64,000 nucleotides of DNA, taken from NCBI GenBank assembly GCA_027475525.1, contig JAMWFC010000129.1:62001-126000 (forward strand). The letters run 5' to 3'. This stretch comes from Macrolepiota albuminosa (lineage: Eukaryota > Basidiomycota > Agaricomycetes > Agaricales > Agaricaceae). Shown here one piece after another: positions 44,771 through 55,685 of this stretch. The stretch's first letter is position 1. Every line of letters starts with the position of its first letter. Below the pieces are notes generated by a model. It did no database searches and had not been told where the DNA came from. It worked only from the letters and a program-made list of their open reading frames with translations. A program made the translations under genes and the position numbers.

Positions 44771-46519
44771 AACTGACAATTTCGGTTTCATCATCATCCA
44801 CCAACTCAGTCTCTTCAAGCTCTTGAAGTTTAGCAGTGTCAATGTCCAGCACCAACAAAGGTAATGGAATGTGTTCACGTGCTAAGTAGAGAATGAGTTG
44901 GAACACCGCTACTGGTCAATGCAAAACTGAGCCGTCCAACTCACAGAATATGTAGGCGCCTCCCCTATTGCAGAAAACTACTATGAGGAGTCCCTAGGTA
45001 CCAAGGTCACATCTTTTTGTTATGGGTAACTTTGATTTTTGAGTTGCGCATTAGTACTAAGGTGCCAGCTGTAAAGTTGTAGTCCTGGATGGTAGCGCTA
45101 TGCTCGCTCTCAAATCGCAATGTAGCCTGTCATCTAGCTTGAAATACCACCCTCATGTAAGCACTTGAGATTCTCCATGCATTGTTGTAGGTCTATAGCA
45201 TGCCTGGCTATCAGATCGGTTGAAGACAGTATTGAGTTAGGTGGGGGTTGTAAGTACATTGCCTCCACAACATCTGCTGGAAGCAGAGGATAGGTGCCAG
45301 TCACTGCATAGTAAGGAGAACAGCTCATCCTTTTCCGTACAGTAACCTGTTCAGACCAAAAGACCGAATAAGTTGCTTTATTCCAGCGACTTTTGTCACC
45401 ATCTACCGTCTTGAATAGTGCCTGTTGAACATCTAAATGCAGCCTTTCCATGATACCGTTAGCACGTTTGTTATATCCTGAGACTCGAATATGCTGTATA
45501 TTGTATTTCTTCACGAGGTAGGTAAGTGCCTTGACTATAGGCGCTCCATTGTCTGTAACAATCTCGTGAAGGGCTTCCTATCTGCAAATAACATCTTCAA
45601 AGAGCCACTTAGCTATAGTGTTGGTATTTTCTCGCTGAAGCATACAGAACTCTGGCCAATGTACCAAGGAACACCTTCCTTGGATGATGTACTTGTAGTG
45701 CCCTGACTTGGGCATGTGCATAGTGTCGATATATATCTTTCCGAACAATGGTGCTGGAGTCGCTACTGTTGGGGGAATAAGAACTTGGCATGTCTGCTGG
45801 ATTTGGCAGAGACGACAAGTGCGAATATACCACACAATATCGGCGCTAACTTGTGGCCACCAAAAATGTTCCAATAGATTCGCCCACATCGTGTAGAGTC
45901 CTCGATGTCCCAAGTTGTCATGCATAGCATGCAGAATTCTGATTTGGCCATCTGGTTTGATTACCAATTTGTGAGTGCCAGCCCTATTTTGTCGCCAAAG
46001 CCGATTCTCAATCATAAAGAAAGTCGTCACGTATCGAATGAAGGTGGCATATTCCATATCCATAAGGTCTGATGGTTGGCACAAATCCTGTAGCCACTTC
46101 CTAACCTGATCAACTTGTTGGTCTTCTAACTTAGCCTTGGCGCTACAAGGTACCACCAAATATGATAAGTTGTGACTATTTTCCCATAAGGGTCTGGGTT
46201 CCTCAACTATCTTTAGATTGTTAGATGGCTTAGCAATGTTATAGATACTGGCTGTGTAAAAAGTCGATGAAGCCTGATACGGTTTTGATTGATACAGAAT
46301 GATAGGATGTAGCCATGTCGAGATAGGTTGATTTTCATGAAGGGCTAAAATAAGTAATTGAATAATATGTATGAAACCATGCAGCCGGTCAATCCAGTCA
46401 TCAAATACGTCATTGTCGCTTTTGTCTAGCACCTCGTCTTCTGGCTGCCTAGATCGTCTAGATAGTCTGTCAGGTCTGTGAAACGCACTCTTGACGTGTA
46501 TGAGTTCGAAGTGAAACAT
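44770..46519 (-). pseudogene. A3 integrase, mostly open
   Basis: The open frame from 46519 starts at the end of RNase H and contains the zinc domain (ILHAMHDNLGHRGLYTMW, YIRTCRLCQIQQ), then the catalytic core: IYIDTMHMPKSG (D) up to DVICR; after a stop near 45577 the core resumes with IVTDNGAP and KKYNIQHIRVSGYNKRANGI; ERLHLD supplies the E. The C-terminal part near 44780-45060 is broken. No chromodomain. It is the best copy for reading the A-family integrase. Confidence 0.88.
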
Positions 46520-46559
46520 TAATATCGCTACTATCTAGCAATTCATGCTAGCTGAAGGT

Positions 46560-47382
46560 TGAATGTCTGGATTCTGGAGCATTCCTTTGATGTAGCATGT
46601 GTCGACTTCGACAATCAGATTTCGAACCCCAATGAGATACATTTATAGTGCCTGAAATGCCTGAAACAAGCCATATAATTCTAGTTTGAGCTGACTGTAA
46701 TGTGATTCTCTATCATTAAGGGTAATCAATCTGAAGCGATTGTAGCATCTGATTTTTTGATTTGCACCATCACATTGACACAAAAAGAAGCTGACCGCAA
46801 TGTAGGAGGTGTCAATGGCAAGTATAATGGGATCGGAAGTAGTATAGTTGATGGGTACCAACGGCTTCACTTTCTGCAGTGTCTTCACTAAATCCTTTTG
46901 GGTGTTAATTTGGTCAGGTCCAAATTTGAAGGGGATCCCAGAATGAGTTAAGTGATTAAGAGCATGCATCCGATGTGAAAAATGGTGTATGAACATGCGC
47001 AGCATGCCTACCGTGCCTAGAAATGGGCAAACTTCTGAGAGGTTATAGCAGACTCCCCACTTCTCCAGAAGCGCTAATCAGCTCTCCTCAGGGATCCTGC
47101 CCTCTGGCATGCAAACATGCCCTAAAATTTTAAATTGCGGTGCGCAAAGAACCAGCTTGTGTCCTGAGAACATTCTGCCACAATACTTCATGCGCTGGAG
47201 CACTCAGTTAACCAATTGGAAGAAGTCCCATAATGCCATGCGGATATTAGGATTTTCTGAGTGCACTTCGGGCTTGCCATTTACAAGGCGCCAATCTTTT
47301 GGGCCCTTAACGCCTACGTTGTCAATAAAACTAAGCACATGGTGAGGTATTTTGGGTTGTAGAATAAACGTGATGTCGTTGT
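46560..47382 (-). pseudogene. A3 reverse transcriptase thumb and RNase H, cut by C
   Basis: Minus strand: thumb (HHFSHRMHALNHLTHSGIPF, FGPDQINTQKDLVKTLQ), then RNase H start ILAIDTSYIAVSFFLCQC and LNDRESHYSQLKLELYGLFQ. The upstream palm continues across element C at 55686. Near 47060 and 47160 the reading is broken by stops. Confidence 0.85.
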
Positions 47383-47881
47383 TGTAAGGGCGACCTTTAG
47401 AGGCTGTGGCTCAGTCACATAGCTGGCAGAGGGAGATCCAAAGTGTATTAGAATATATACTGACAATATCAAGGTAGCTACTCACCTGGCAGAGGGAGAT
47501 CCAAAGAGAACAAGTCTAGGAATTCCCTATGCCAGGTTGGACGCTTCTGGGGCCTCTGAAGCATGGGAAACAACTGTACAGTACAACAAAACCTTAAAAA
47601 CTCGAAAATTGCCTACACAAATACTTGTACAAATAAGGGGCAAACTCTGGCAAACTCTGGCTTATATAAGCAGTCTGAAAGCGGTGCTGAGTGGGCCCAC
47701 ACTTGTCTGAATGGTGGCTAAAGAACCAGAGCATCTCAAGGGCTGAGAGTAGTACTAACAGATAGTGTTGAAAGAATAGAAACAGTAAAATGAAATAATG
47801 TCAGAAGAAATAAGAGAATGAATGGAAGGAGAGTGAAGAGATAAGGAGTGAGAAAAGGAAGAAATGAGGAGTTCCCTGACA
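47383..47881 (-). repeat. C 3' LTR
   Basis: 499 bp, TGTAAGGGCG to CCCTGACA. The polypurine tract is on the minus strand at 47882-47895 (AGAGGGGGAGTGA). Confidence 0.92.
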
Positions 47882-47892
47882 TCACTCCCCCT

Positions 47893-48258
47893 CTAGAGCG
47901 CGGTGTCTTGACATGCTGGATAAAAGTAGTTCTGGATGGCCTGGTCTACCTTGGAAAAAGAATGGAGGCCTCTGATTGTCCAGAGAGCATTGGGATGCTG
48001 TTGATAGAATTCCTGGACCAAGGCAGGGGCATGGACATTCTCTTGTGGCTCCCAGGAGATGTCCTTGATTCCGTAGCCCTTCCACTTGACCTTGAACTGA
48101 AGCTTATTCCTAAAGAGTTGGCTGTCTAGGATCCATTCCACTTCATACTCTTCTTGGTTGTTTACCAGAACTGGTGGTGGAGGTGGCTGTGGACGTTGAC
48201 CTGGGATTGGATCCTCTGGGGCTGGAGAAAGCTTCACCACATTGAAGACTGGATGGAG
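47893..48258 (-). pseudogene. C integrase C-terminus: chromodomain
   Basis: EEYEVEWILDSQLFRNKLQF, KVKWKGYGIKDISWEPQENV and ALVQEFYQQHP form a clear chromodomain, with the Y...W...W aromatic residues that read methylated histone tails. The stop is at 47893. It is separated from the core by the duplication at 48259. Confidence 0.9.
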
Positions 48259-48412
48259 TCAACTCATTCCACTAGGCAGCTTGAGTCGATAGGCAAGTGG
48301 GCCTACCTGCCGTACTATAGGAAAGGGTCCTAGACTCAACTCATTCCACTAGGCAGCTTGAGTCGATAGGCAAGTGGGCCTACCTGCCGTACTATAGGAA
48401 AGGGTCCTAGAT
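48259..48412. repeat. 77-bp tandem duplication 12
   Basis: Exact copies at 48259 and 48336 between the GPY-like region and the chromodomain of C integrase; shifts the frame and introduces an early stop (SGMS). Confidence 0.92.
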
Positions 48413-49766
48413 GATAGTGAGAGAGCTTCTGAGAAGGTTGGGTGGTAGCAATGTCAGAGGCCTCCAGGTAGACTCGATCTCCAGGCTTGTACTTGGGGGC
48501 TGGAGTTTGTCCACAATCGTAGTAGCGGGCCATGTCATCCTTTGCCTTAGCTAAAGCTGCCTTGGCTTCCTCCTGGGCTGCCTTCATCTGATCTATGAAC
48601 TCATTGACAGCTTCATTCTCTGAAGGTCGTCCATGAGGCTCGAATCCCATCCAAGGATGTTGTTAAAGACAGGCAAAGCACAGGGGACAGAAACTGTCAC
48701 TAAAGCTGAAGTCCAAAGTCAGAAAGAGTGAATTGAGCAAGTAAAGTATTACTAACCTGAAGTCCAAAGTCAGAAAGAGTGAGGACTTCAGATGATCTAT
48801 CTACAGTTTATATACTACTGAAAAACTATATACATGTGAATAAAGAATAATCACATGTGGATACATGTGATAGAATGAACTTGGGATAGAATGATGATCA
48901 TAATGGAATGCATGCAACAGGCAATTTCAACAGATGTCGACCAGTATTTAGAAGGAAAGGAGACATCTGAGTGGCAGCATGTACACGGTTGTTGTACTGG
49001 AACTCTGCCTCTGGTAATAGGTCATCCCAGTCATCCTGTCGTTCATTGCAGAAGAGCCGAAGATACTGTTCTAGCTCCTGGTTGACACACTCAGTCTGGC
49101 CATCAGATTGGGGGTGGTAGGCTGTGGAAGTGTGGAGTTTGACATGGAGGAGGCGATACAGTTCTCTAGTAAACTCTGCCACAAACTGAGGTCCACGGTC
49201 CAAGACATAAGTATCTGACAACCCATGAAGCTTCCAGACATGCTTCCGGTACAGATTGGCAGCACCCATGGCTGAGCAAGTAGTGTGTGTTGGAATAAAA
49301 TGAGCACGCTTGCCACAGAGATCCACTACCACCATGATCGCATCATATCTATGAGAATCAGGTAACTCAACAATGAAGTCTACCAAGGCCACACTCCAAC
49401 GCTCAGCTGGGATAGGCAATGAATGAAGTTGTCTCATAGGAGGCTGACGACGAGGCTTAGTCCAAAGGCAAAGATCGCAGGTAGAGGTGTAAGAGCCAAT
49501 ATACCGTGACATTTGAGGCCACCAGTAATTCCGTGAGACCAGCTCCAGTGTCTTCCATCTGCCAGGATGTCCTGCAACTCGAGAGTCATGATGCTGCTCT
49601 ACAATCCGCCTCCAGAGGTCTGGCAGGTTGGGAACATAAATGCATCCCCGAAAGGTGAAAAGACCATTCTCCAGAGACCACTCGTCAGTGCGGACGGACT
49701 TCACTCCAGTTTTCTCTTGAGCATGCAAGGCCATGGCAGCCTTAGCTACCAGATCTTCTTGAGCGC
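48413..49766 (-). pseudogene. C integrase, split by a D LTR
   Basis: Zinc domain: QHHDSRVAGHPGRWKTLELV and YTSTCDLCLWTK. Core: D in VALVDFIVELPDS, D in YVLDRGPQFV (the residue before it is Leu, not Ser) and E in NQELEQYLR. Then the solo D LTR interrupts after PFLLNTGRH, and the sequence resumes at 48660 (HPWMGFEPHGRPSENEAVN) through YKPGDRVYLEASD and LGPFPIVRQVGPLAYRLKLP. Without the D LTR and the duplication this frame is open. The upstream end is cut by the alpha LTR at 49767. Confidence 0.9.
48661..48932 (-). repeat. Solo D LTR in C integrase
   Basis: 272 bp with a perfect 5-bp target duplication GATGT (48656-48660, 48933-48937). Confidence 0.94.
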
Positions 49767-50873
49767 TGATGACGCCCAAATTGCACTAAGATGCACTATC
49801 ACTAGTACAGCTACTTAGTCAATATAGCTTTTGGACGCGCTAAGTATGGGAGAGAGTCCCGGACAGGTCCCAGAGAACGCACAGTAGGCAAGAGGTTGGT
49901 GGTAAGGAAAAGGGGAGATTGGCGCTTATTTAAGGCCCAAAAATGCGGCAAGAGTATGCTAAAAATCACCAATGAAAGGTGCTAAGAGGCGTGGGAAAGA
50001 GTCGCCAAGGAAAGGCGCTAAGGAGCGCAAGAGAGAGTCGCCAAGGAAAGGCGCTAAGGAGCACGAGAGAGAGTCGCCAAGGTAAGAGACACTGTAAAGA
50101 GGTCACTAAGAGGCGCTAAGTGTTAGCACCTAAAAAAGATGATAAAATGACGAGATTGCTTAGCAGATCTAAGCACAAATGCCTTGCCATAGTTGCAAGG
50201 CACTAAGAGATTGCAGACAGAAAGGGTGAGAGAGAACTAAAGCAGAGTCCCCTTGCCAACACGGTCAACAAAAGGTAGTCTGTTGCGTAGGGTGACTAAA
50301 ATGTTGGGATACAATCCCTACTGCCAAATTGATTGTGTACTACTAACAAAAAGTAAGTATTTATATGTAAGTAAATGCCCTGAATTAAACTATATGGTGA
50401 AAAAGTCCACAATCATGCTGTCAGTCTGAGTCGGCAAGAAGCTAAGCGACGTCAGGTGCTAAGGTGAAACTCCAAGCTGTCTGTCATAAAATACTTCATC
50501 ATTCCTACTGCCACCGGCTAAGAGCATCATGGGTGCCAAGTGTCTGTGTCCGTGTATGGCCCTGAAGGGTGAGTGGCAAGGTGCGGCAAGGTGTCAAGAG
50601 GAGTGCTAAGAATAGATGGTGCCATAAAGAGTGGTCCTGGAGTAATTAGAGGCTCCAGCTGCGAGTTATTAACATAAAAATATGCAAAAATTAGCCCCTG
50701 GAGTGCTAAGACGTGCCGCTCCTGGTGGTCCCAGTGTGCCAATGTGAGGTGCTTGTGTTGGCGCTATCCGTGGTCATCTATAATGGGAGCTCATCAGCGC
50801 GGTGGTCCCAGTGTGCCAATGTGAGGTGCTTGTGTTGGCGCTATCCGTGGTCATCTATAATGGGAGCTCATCA
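49767..50873 (-). repeat. Solo alpha LTR between C integrase and RNase H
   Basis: TGATGACGCCCAAATTG to GAGCTCATCA, flanked by GCGC on both sides (49763-49766, 50874-50877), a 4-bp target duplication. It holds about three 36-bp tandem units at 49965-50086 and the 77-bp duplication at 50724. Confidence 0.9.
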
Positions 50874-50877
50874 GCGC
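50724..50877. repeat. 77-bp tandem duplication 13
   Basis: Exact copies at 50724 and 50801, ending at the alpha LTR target duplication. The first copy carries an extra LTR end and GCGC. Confidence 0.92.
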
Positions 50878-50939
50878 CCTCCTGGTTACCTCGTCGGATG
50901 TCTTGAAGGATGCTCACTTCTTCTCCCTGGCCAACCACA

Positions 50940-51093
50940 CCTTCTAGAGCACGGATAGCAAATAGTTCTGGCTTTAGGAGTACAATATTGTCATTGTCAC
51001 TAGCTCCTGAACCATGCCTTCTAGAGCACGGATAGCAAATAGTTCTGGCTTTAGGAGTACAATATTGTCATTGTCACTAGCTCCTGAACCATG
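50940..51093. repeat. 77-bp tandem duplication 14
   Basis: Exact copies at 50940 and 51017 in the linker after C RNase H (ALEGMVQEL); shifts the frame. Confidence 0.92.
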
Positions 51094-52197
51094 GTCTGCT
51101 CGTCTAGAAAGCGCATCTGGCTTACCCATGCTCCATCCAGGTTTGTGATGCAGAGAGAAGTCGAAGTTGGCCAGATACAAGGACCATCGAGCCTGTCGGC
51201 GGTTAAGTTTCTTGGCCGTCCAAAAGTACTCTAAGTTCTTGTGATCAGTCCACACCTCAAATTTATGCCTGGCACCCTCAAGGAAATGTTGCCACTCCTC
51301 AAATGACCGAATGATAGCTAGCATCTCCTTGTCATGGATCTCATAATTTCGCTCCACAGCATTGAGACTCTTGGAGTAGAAAGCCACAGGATGCCACTTA
51401 CCATCCTCCCTTGACTGTTGAGAGAGAATAGCCCCAGTAGCAAAATCTGAGCTATCAGCTTCGACACAGAAGGGAGAGTCATCATCTGGGAATATAAGGA
51501 CAGGCTTTGAAGTGACTGCCTGTTTGAGGGCGTCAAAGGCTGTCTGCTGTGCTGCATCCCAGTGCCAAGGAGTGTCCTTAGTGGTGAGATCGAAGAGGGG
51601 CTGGGCATGGTGTGAGAAATCCTGAATAAACCTCCGGTAGAAGTTGGTGAAACCCAGGAAGGCCTGAACCTCCTTCTTGTTCTTAGGCTCTGGCTACTCC
51701 GCTACACCAGCCACCTTGACTGGGTCCATCTCAGCCATTCCATGAGAGATGATCAGTCCAAGATATTCAACTTTAGTCTGCTCAAACTCGCACTTCTCTG
51801 GCTTAAGATAGAGCTGGTGCTGGTGAAGACGTTCCAGTACGATGCGCATAATCCGACGATGCTCCTCTAGAGTCTTGGTATAGATGAAAATATTGTCAAG
51901 GTATACGCACACAACACCTTCCGCTATGAGGTCTCGAAAAATGTCATTCATCATGGTCTGGAAGGTGGCAGGGCTATTAGTGAGGCCAAAGAACATTACT
52001 AGAGGTTCAAAGAGTCCACGATTTGTTCGGAATGCTCCCTTCCACTCATCTCCTTCTTTGATGCGCACATTGTTATAGCCCCAGCGGACATCCAACTTGG
52101 TAAAGTAGCATGCACCTCGGAGGTTGTTGACAAGCTCTGAAATGAGTAGTAAGGGGTAGCGATTCTTCATAGTCATCGCATTCAAGACTCGATAGTC
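50974..52197 (-). pseudogene. C reverse transcriptase and RNase H, broken
   Basis: Minus strand: [40 protein letters not shown] and [19 protein letters not shown] are the palm. The catalytic motif is YLDN in [11 protein letters not shown]; a second Asp is expected, so GAC/GAT to AAT has killed it. The thumb (KKEVQAFLGFTNFYRRFIQD) follows a TAG at about 51694 where Trp is usual. RNase H: CVEADSSDFATGAILSQQSR, YEIHDKEMLAIIRSFEEWQH and VWTDHKNLEYF. It ends KPDALSRRADH. Confidence 0.9.
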
Positions 52198-52790
52198 CTA
52201 AACCAGACGTAGAGATCCATCCTTCTTCTTAATGAAGAAGACTGAAGAGGCCATCGGAGACTTTGAGGGATGGATGCGACCAGAGTCTAAATTCTCCTGC
52301 AAAAAGGCATCATGCTCATCCTGTTCTCTGGGAGAGAGTGGGTAGACCTTGCAGCTAGAGGGCTCAGTGTCGGGCGTAAGCTCAATTGCATGGTCCCACT
52401 GCTTACGCTCTGGCAGGGAGTCAAATGATGCCTTAGAGAAAACATCCTCAAAGTCTTGCAGATGATGAGGAACTGCATCTCGGAACGACTTAGGAGCAGA
52501 GTTGGCAGCAAATGCCTGAGCTAGCCGCTGGGAGGTAGTTTGGCTAGCTCTAATCTCTGCTACAGTTGGTGGAGGTCGTAACGTAGTTGCATAAATCCTA
52601 TCACCTGTCTCGATAGCCTCATCTGGAGACTCTGTGTCAGGAGCGCACCCAAATTTACCCTCGCGTCCATCTTCCATCTGGGCTTCACTCGCTACACCTT
52701 GAATGTCCTCATAGAGGGCCTCTTTATAAGGGAATGCCAAGGGAGGAGGATCCAGTAGGTTGAGGTCTGCAAAGAGGTGTCCAACTCAGC
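52198..52790 (-). pseudogene. C pol: protease to reverse transcriptase linker
   Basis: Open stretch with AVPHHLQDFEDVFSKASFDS, LPERKQWDHAIELTPDTEPS and SSVFFIKKKDGSLRLV, the standard lead into reverse transcriptase. A TAG at 52198 stands where Gln or similar precedes DYRVLN. Confidence 0.85.
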
Positions 52791-53567
52791 AAGCCTGGAT
52801 AGCAGCACGCTCACGGACTGACTCTCTGTGCTCCTCTCTAACTTCCTTGGCACATGTGGAACACCATCGAGGGCAGCGGCTCATGCTCACCTTACCCTTA
52901 GCCTAGTCAATCTCAGGATTGTGATCACGCAGCCAGGAGAACCCAAGTATCATGTCCTGCTTTTCTAGGCTGGTAACCGCAAAGACTGCATGCTCCAAAT
53001 GAGTCTGATAACAAAGGACTAAATCCACCACTGAGCGGATGGATCCAGCTTCATTGAGCGTACCATCAATGTTATAGACTGGAATAGGGTGAGAGAGGGG
53101 ACCACCACTGAGCGGATGGATCCAGCTTCATTGAGCGTACCATCAATGTTATAGACTGGAATAGGGTGAGAGAGGGGATGGGTAGTGAGCTGGTGTTGTT
53201 CCACATAATGGGTGTCTAGGAAGAGTCCAGTAGCGCCACTGTCCAAGAGAGCTATGACGCTTTGAGTCTGCTGAGTGTCAGTTGTCTCAATCTCCACATT
53301 CAGACGCAGAGAGTTGGGAGAGGGAGTAGAGGCAACAACATAGCAATGAGGAAGGCGTCGTTCCCAAGCTGAGACACGTGGTTGTCGGACAGGGGAAGGA
53401 GGAGAGGAGGTCTTAGCTGAGGCTTGGACCAAGGGGGTATTTTGTACGTTGGAGGGGGTGCTTACAGTTTCAGTCAGAGAATCAGGAACAGGGAGCGATA
53501 CATTAGAAGACTCTACTGATTGACATGTAAACTGATTAGCACCAGGCAGCGGAGGCGTACAACTCAT
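52791..53567 (-). pseudogene. C protease
   Basis: A retropepsin with the active site IALLDSGATGLFLDTHYVEQ and, further down near 52930, GFSWLRDHNPEIDWAKGK, the usual end of the domain. The duplication at 53025 repeats the middle of the domain and shifts the frame. The N-terminal extension is Ser/Pro/Thr rich. Confidence 0.85.
53025..53178. repeat. 77-bp tandem duplication 15
   Basis: Exact copies at 53025 and 53102 in C protease; shifts the frame. Confidence 0.92.
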
Positions 53568-54244
53568 CCGTCGCTCTATTGAAAACCCTTCCCTGCAGAA
53601 CCAAAGGACACATCCGATGGTTCTGCTACAGCTTCCACAGGACCCAAGGACTCCTCCAAAGGTTCTGCTTCAGTCTGTACATCTGGGGAGGGGTTTCCTC
53701 GAACGTCTTGGGCAGCAAGGAGCTGGAGAAGGAGCTCCTCCTGCTCTAAAGCTGAGAGATAGCACACCTCTAACCCCTGGGAACAATACTGAGCAAAGTG
53801 ACCAGGCTTTCCACAGCGACGGCAGAGGAGAGGAAGGGAGGAACGTTGATGAGAGGCATCAACATCCATGGGTACTCCAAAAGGAAGAGGACATGCCGCA
53901 GGTACCTGAGCTGGGGGTGGAGCACGAAATGGAAGGGAGGGCTGGATGGGATGACGAGCAGAAAACAATGCCTGTGAGGTGGAGTGAGGGGCAGTTCCAC
54001 GGTGGAGCTCATGTCGTAACTCCATGAGCTGCCACTAATCACGTGCTACCTGATACCAGGTCTCAATACTTGTGTCATCAGGTTGTCCCTCAGCCATGCT
54101 GTCGATCCGGTCCATGAGAGAGGGAAGGAGGCCATCTCGGAAGGTGAGACAGAGCTGAAGACCATCCGGATAACAGGCCTGTTCAGCAAGAGCTCTGAAG
54201 GAGTCGATGTACTCATCTAGGGTCCGCTTCCCCTGCCCATATCG

Positions 54245-54398
54245 ATGAGGATCTTGGAGAGTGAGGGCTGCCACCTTAGCAGGGTCCAAGGGGAAGAACT
54301 CTGTCCAAAACTCCTTCTCAAATGAGGATCTTGGAGAGTGAGGGCTGCCACCTTAGCAGGGTCCAAGGGGAAGAACTCTGTCCAAAACTCCTTCTCAA
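54245..54398. repeat. 77-bp tandem duplication 16
   Basis: Exact copies at 54245 and 54322 in the C capsid region; shifts the frame. Confidence 0.92.
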
Positions 54399-54668
54399 AC
54401 TAATCCCAACTTCCAAAACTCTCCACTCCTCCAGGGTGTCAAAAGACTCATAGCGCGTATGTTAAAGCTCGCCCAGACTTCATGTAAGAAAGAACCCAAG
54501 CGATCTTGAGAGCATCAAAGGGAAAAGCCTCATCACTGAGCTGAATATAGGTGATGCAGGACTGCAGGAAACGCTCGCCTATCGCTCAGTCATCATTGAA
54601 TGCGTCTGGGAGTGCTGAGCGAGGAAGATTGGCATGAACTGGAGGGGAGGCCCCAAAGCGAGGGACTG

Positions 54669-54822
54669 GGGGTGTGCCAGCCCTAACTGGAGGTGCCTGG
54701 AGAGGGGTAGGAGTGAGAGGGAGGCGCTCTAAGAGGGCCTGAAGAGGGGTGTGCCAGCCCTAACTGGAGGTGCCTGGAGAGGGGTAGGAGTGAGAGGGAG
54801 GCGCTCTAAGAGGGCCTGAAGA
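54669..54822. repeat. 77-bp tandem duplication 17
   Basis: Exact copies at 54669 and 54746 near the C gag N-terminus; shifts the frame. Confidence 0.92.
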
Positions 54823-55096
54823 GAATGGGAGATGGTGTCTGTGGCCTGACATAATCCAGCAAGTTCAGTAGTGTGGAGGGTGAGGGAAGCTTGAGTAGTC
54901 TGCACCTGAGTCTCCAGAGCAAGCAAGCGACCCCAGGCATCATCCTGAGGGGCAGAAGTATCCAGGAGAGTATCTGAGGGGGCTGGTTGGGTCATAGAAG
55001 CAACAGAGGGGCAGGGAGTAATCCAGTGGGAGAGGGACCTAAAAGGGCAAGAGAGGGCTCAAACAGGCTGAAGGGGGCTCTCAGACTAAAATGTAG

Positions 55097-55107
55097 AGAC
55101 TTGTTCT
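55097..55107 (-). promoter_or_regulatory. C primer-binding site, self-priming type
   Basis: Two bases inside the 5' LTR, the plus strand reads AGACTTGTTCT, the reverse complement of AGAACAAGTCT in the LTR (55234-55244 and again at 55311 in the duplicated copy). Eleven paired bases is the length used by Tf1 for self-priming. Confidence 0.75.
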
Positions 55108-55109
55108 GC

Positions 55110-55685
55110 TGTAAGGGCGACCTCTAGAGGCTGTGGCTTAGTCACACAGCTGGCAGAGGGAGATCCAAAGTGTATTAGAATATATACTGACAATATCAAG
55201 GTAGCTACTCACCTGGCAGAGGGAGATCCAAAGAGAACAAGTCTAGGGATTCCCTATGCCAGATTGGACGCTTCTGGGGCCTCTGAAGCCTGGCAGAGGG
55301 AGATCCAAAGAGAACAAGTCTAGGGATTCCCTATGCCAGATTGGACGCTTCTGGGGCCTCTGAAGCATGGGAAACAACTGTACAGTACAATAAAACCTTA
55401 AAAACTCGAAAATTGCCTACACAAACACTTGTACAAATAAGGGGCAAACTCTGGCAAACTCTGGCTTATATAAGCAGTCTGAAAGCGGTGCTGAGTGGGC
55501 CCACACTTGTCTGAATGGTGGCTAAAGAACCAGAGCATCTCAAGGGCTGAGAGTAGTACTAACAGATAGTGTTGAAAGAATAGAAACAGTAAAATGAAAT
55601 AATGTCAGAAGAAATAAGAGAATGAATGGAAGGAGAGTGAAGAGATAAGGAGTGAGAAAAGGAAGAAATGAGGAGTCCCCTGACA
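55110..55685 (-). repeat. C 5' LTR
   Basis: 576 bp including the 77-bp duplication at 55212. It has a palindromic TATA-type CTTATATAAG near 55465. Confidence 0.92.
55212..55365. repeat. 77-bp tandem duplication 18
   Basis: Exact copies at 55212 and 55289. The left LTR of the same element has one copy, and LTRs are identical at insertion. Confidence 0.93.

Larger units (their letters stand above)
53576..54995 (-). pseudogene. gag: C gag
   Basis: The start at 54995 (MTQPAPSDTLLDTSAPQDDA) is 115 bp from the LTR. A coiled-coil-like N-terminus and PVRAGTPLFRPS are followed by capsid remnants (54035-54289: LQDPHRYGQGKRTLDEYIDS, FRALAEQACYPDG) and the knuckle LLCRRCGKPGHFAQYC (C-x2-C-x4-H-x4-C) near 53800. 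Two 77-bp duplications (54245, 54669) break the frame. Confidence 0.87.
47383..55685 (-). mobile_element. C: Ty3/gypsy chromovirus inserted in A3
   Basis: Complete element on the minus strand with LTRs 47383-47881 (499 bp) and 55110-55685 (576 bp, or 499 without one 77-bp duplication). The 5-bp target duplication is GTTGT (47378-47382) and GTCGT (55686-55690), differing by one C to T. Contents from 5' to 3': gag, protease, reverse transcriptase, RNase H, integrase, chromodomain. It carries a solo D LTR and a solo alpha LTR. No antisense gene is present. Confidence 0.93.

Noticed and set aside
49965..50086. CRISPR-like array
   Set aside because: The units are contiguous tandem repeats with no unique spacers, inside an LTR of a eukaryotic element.
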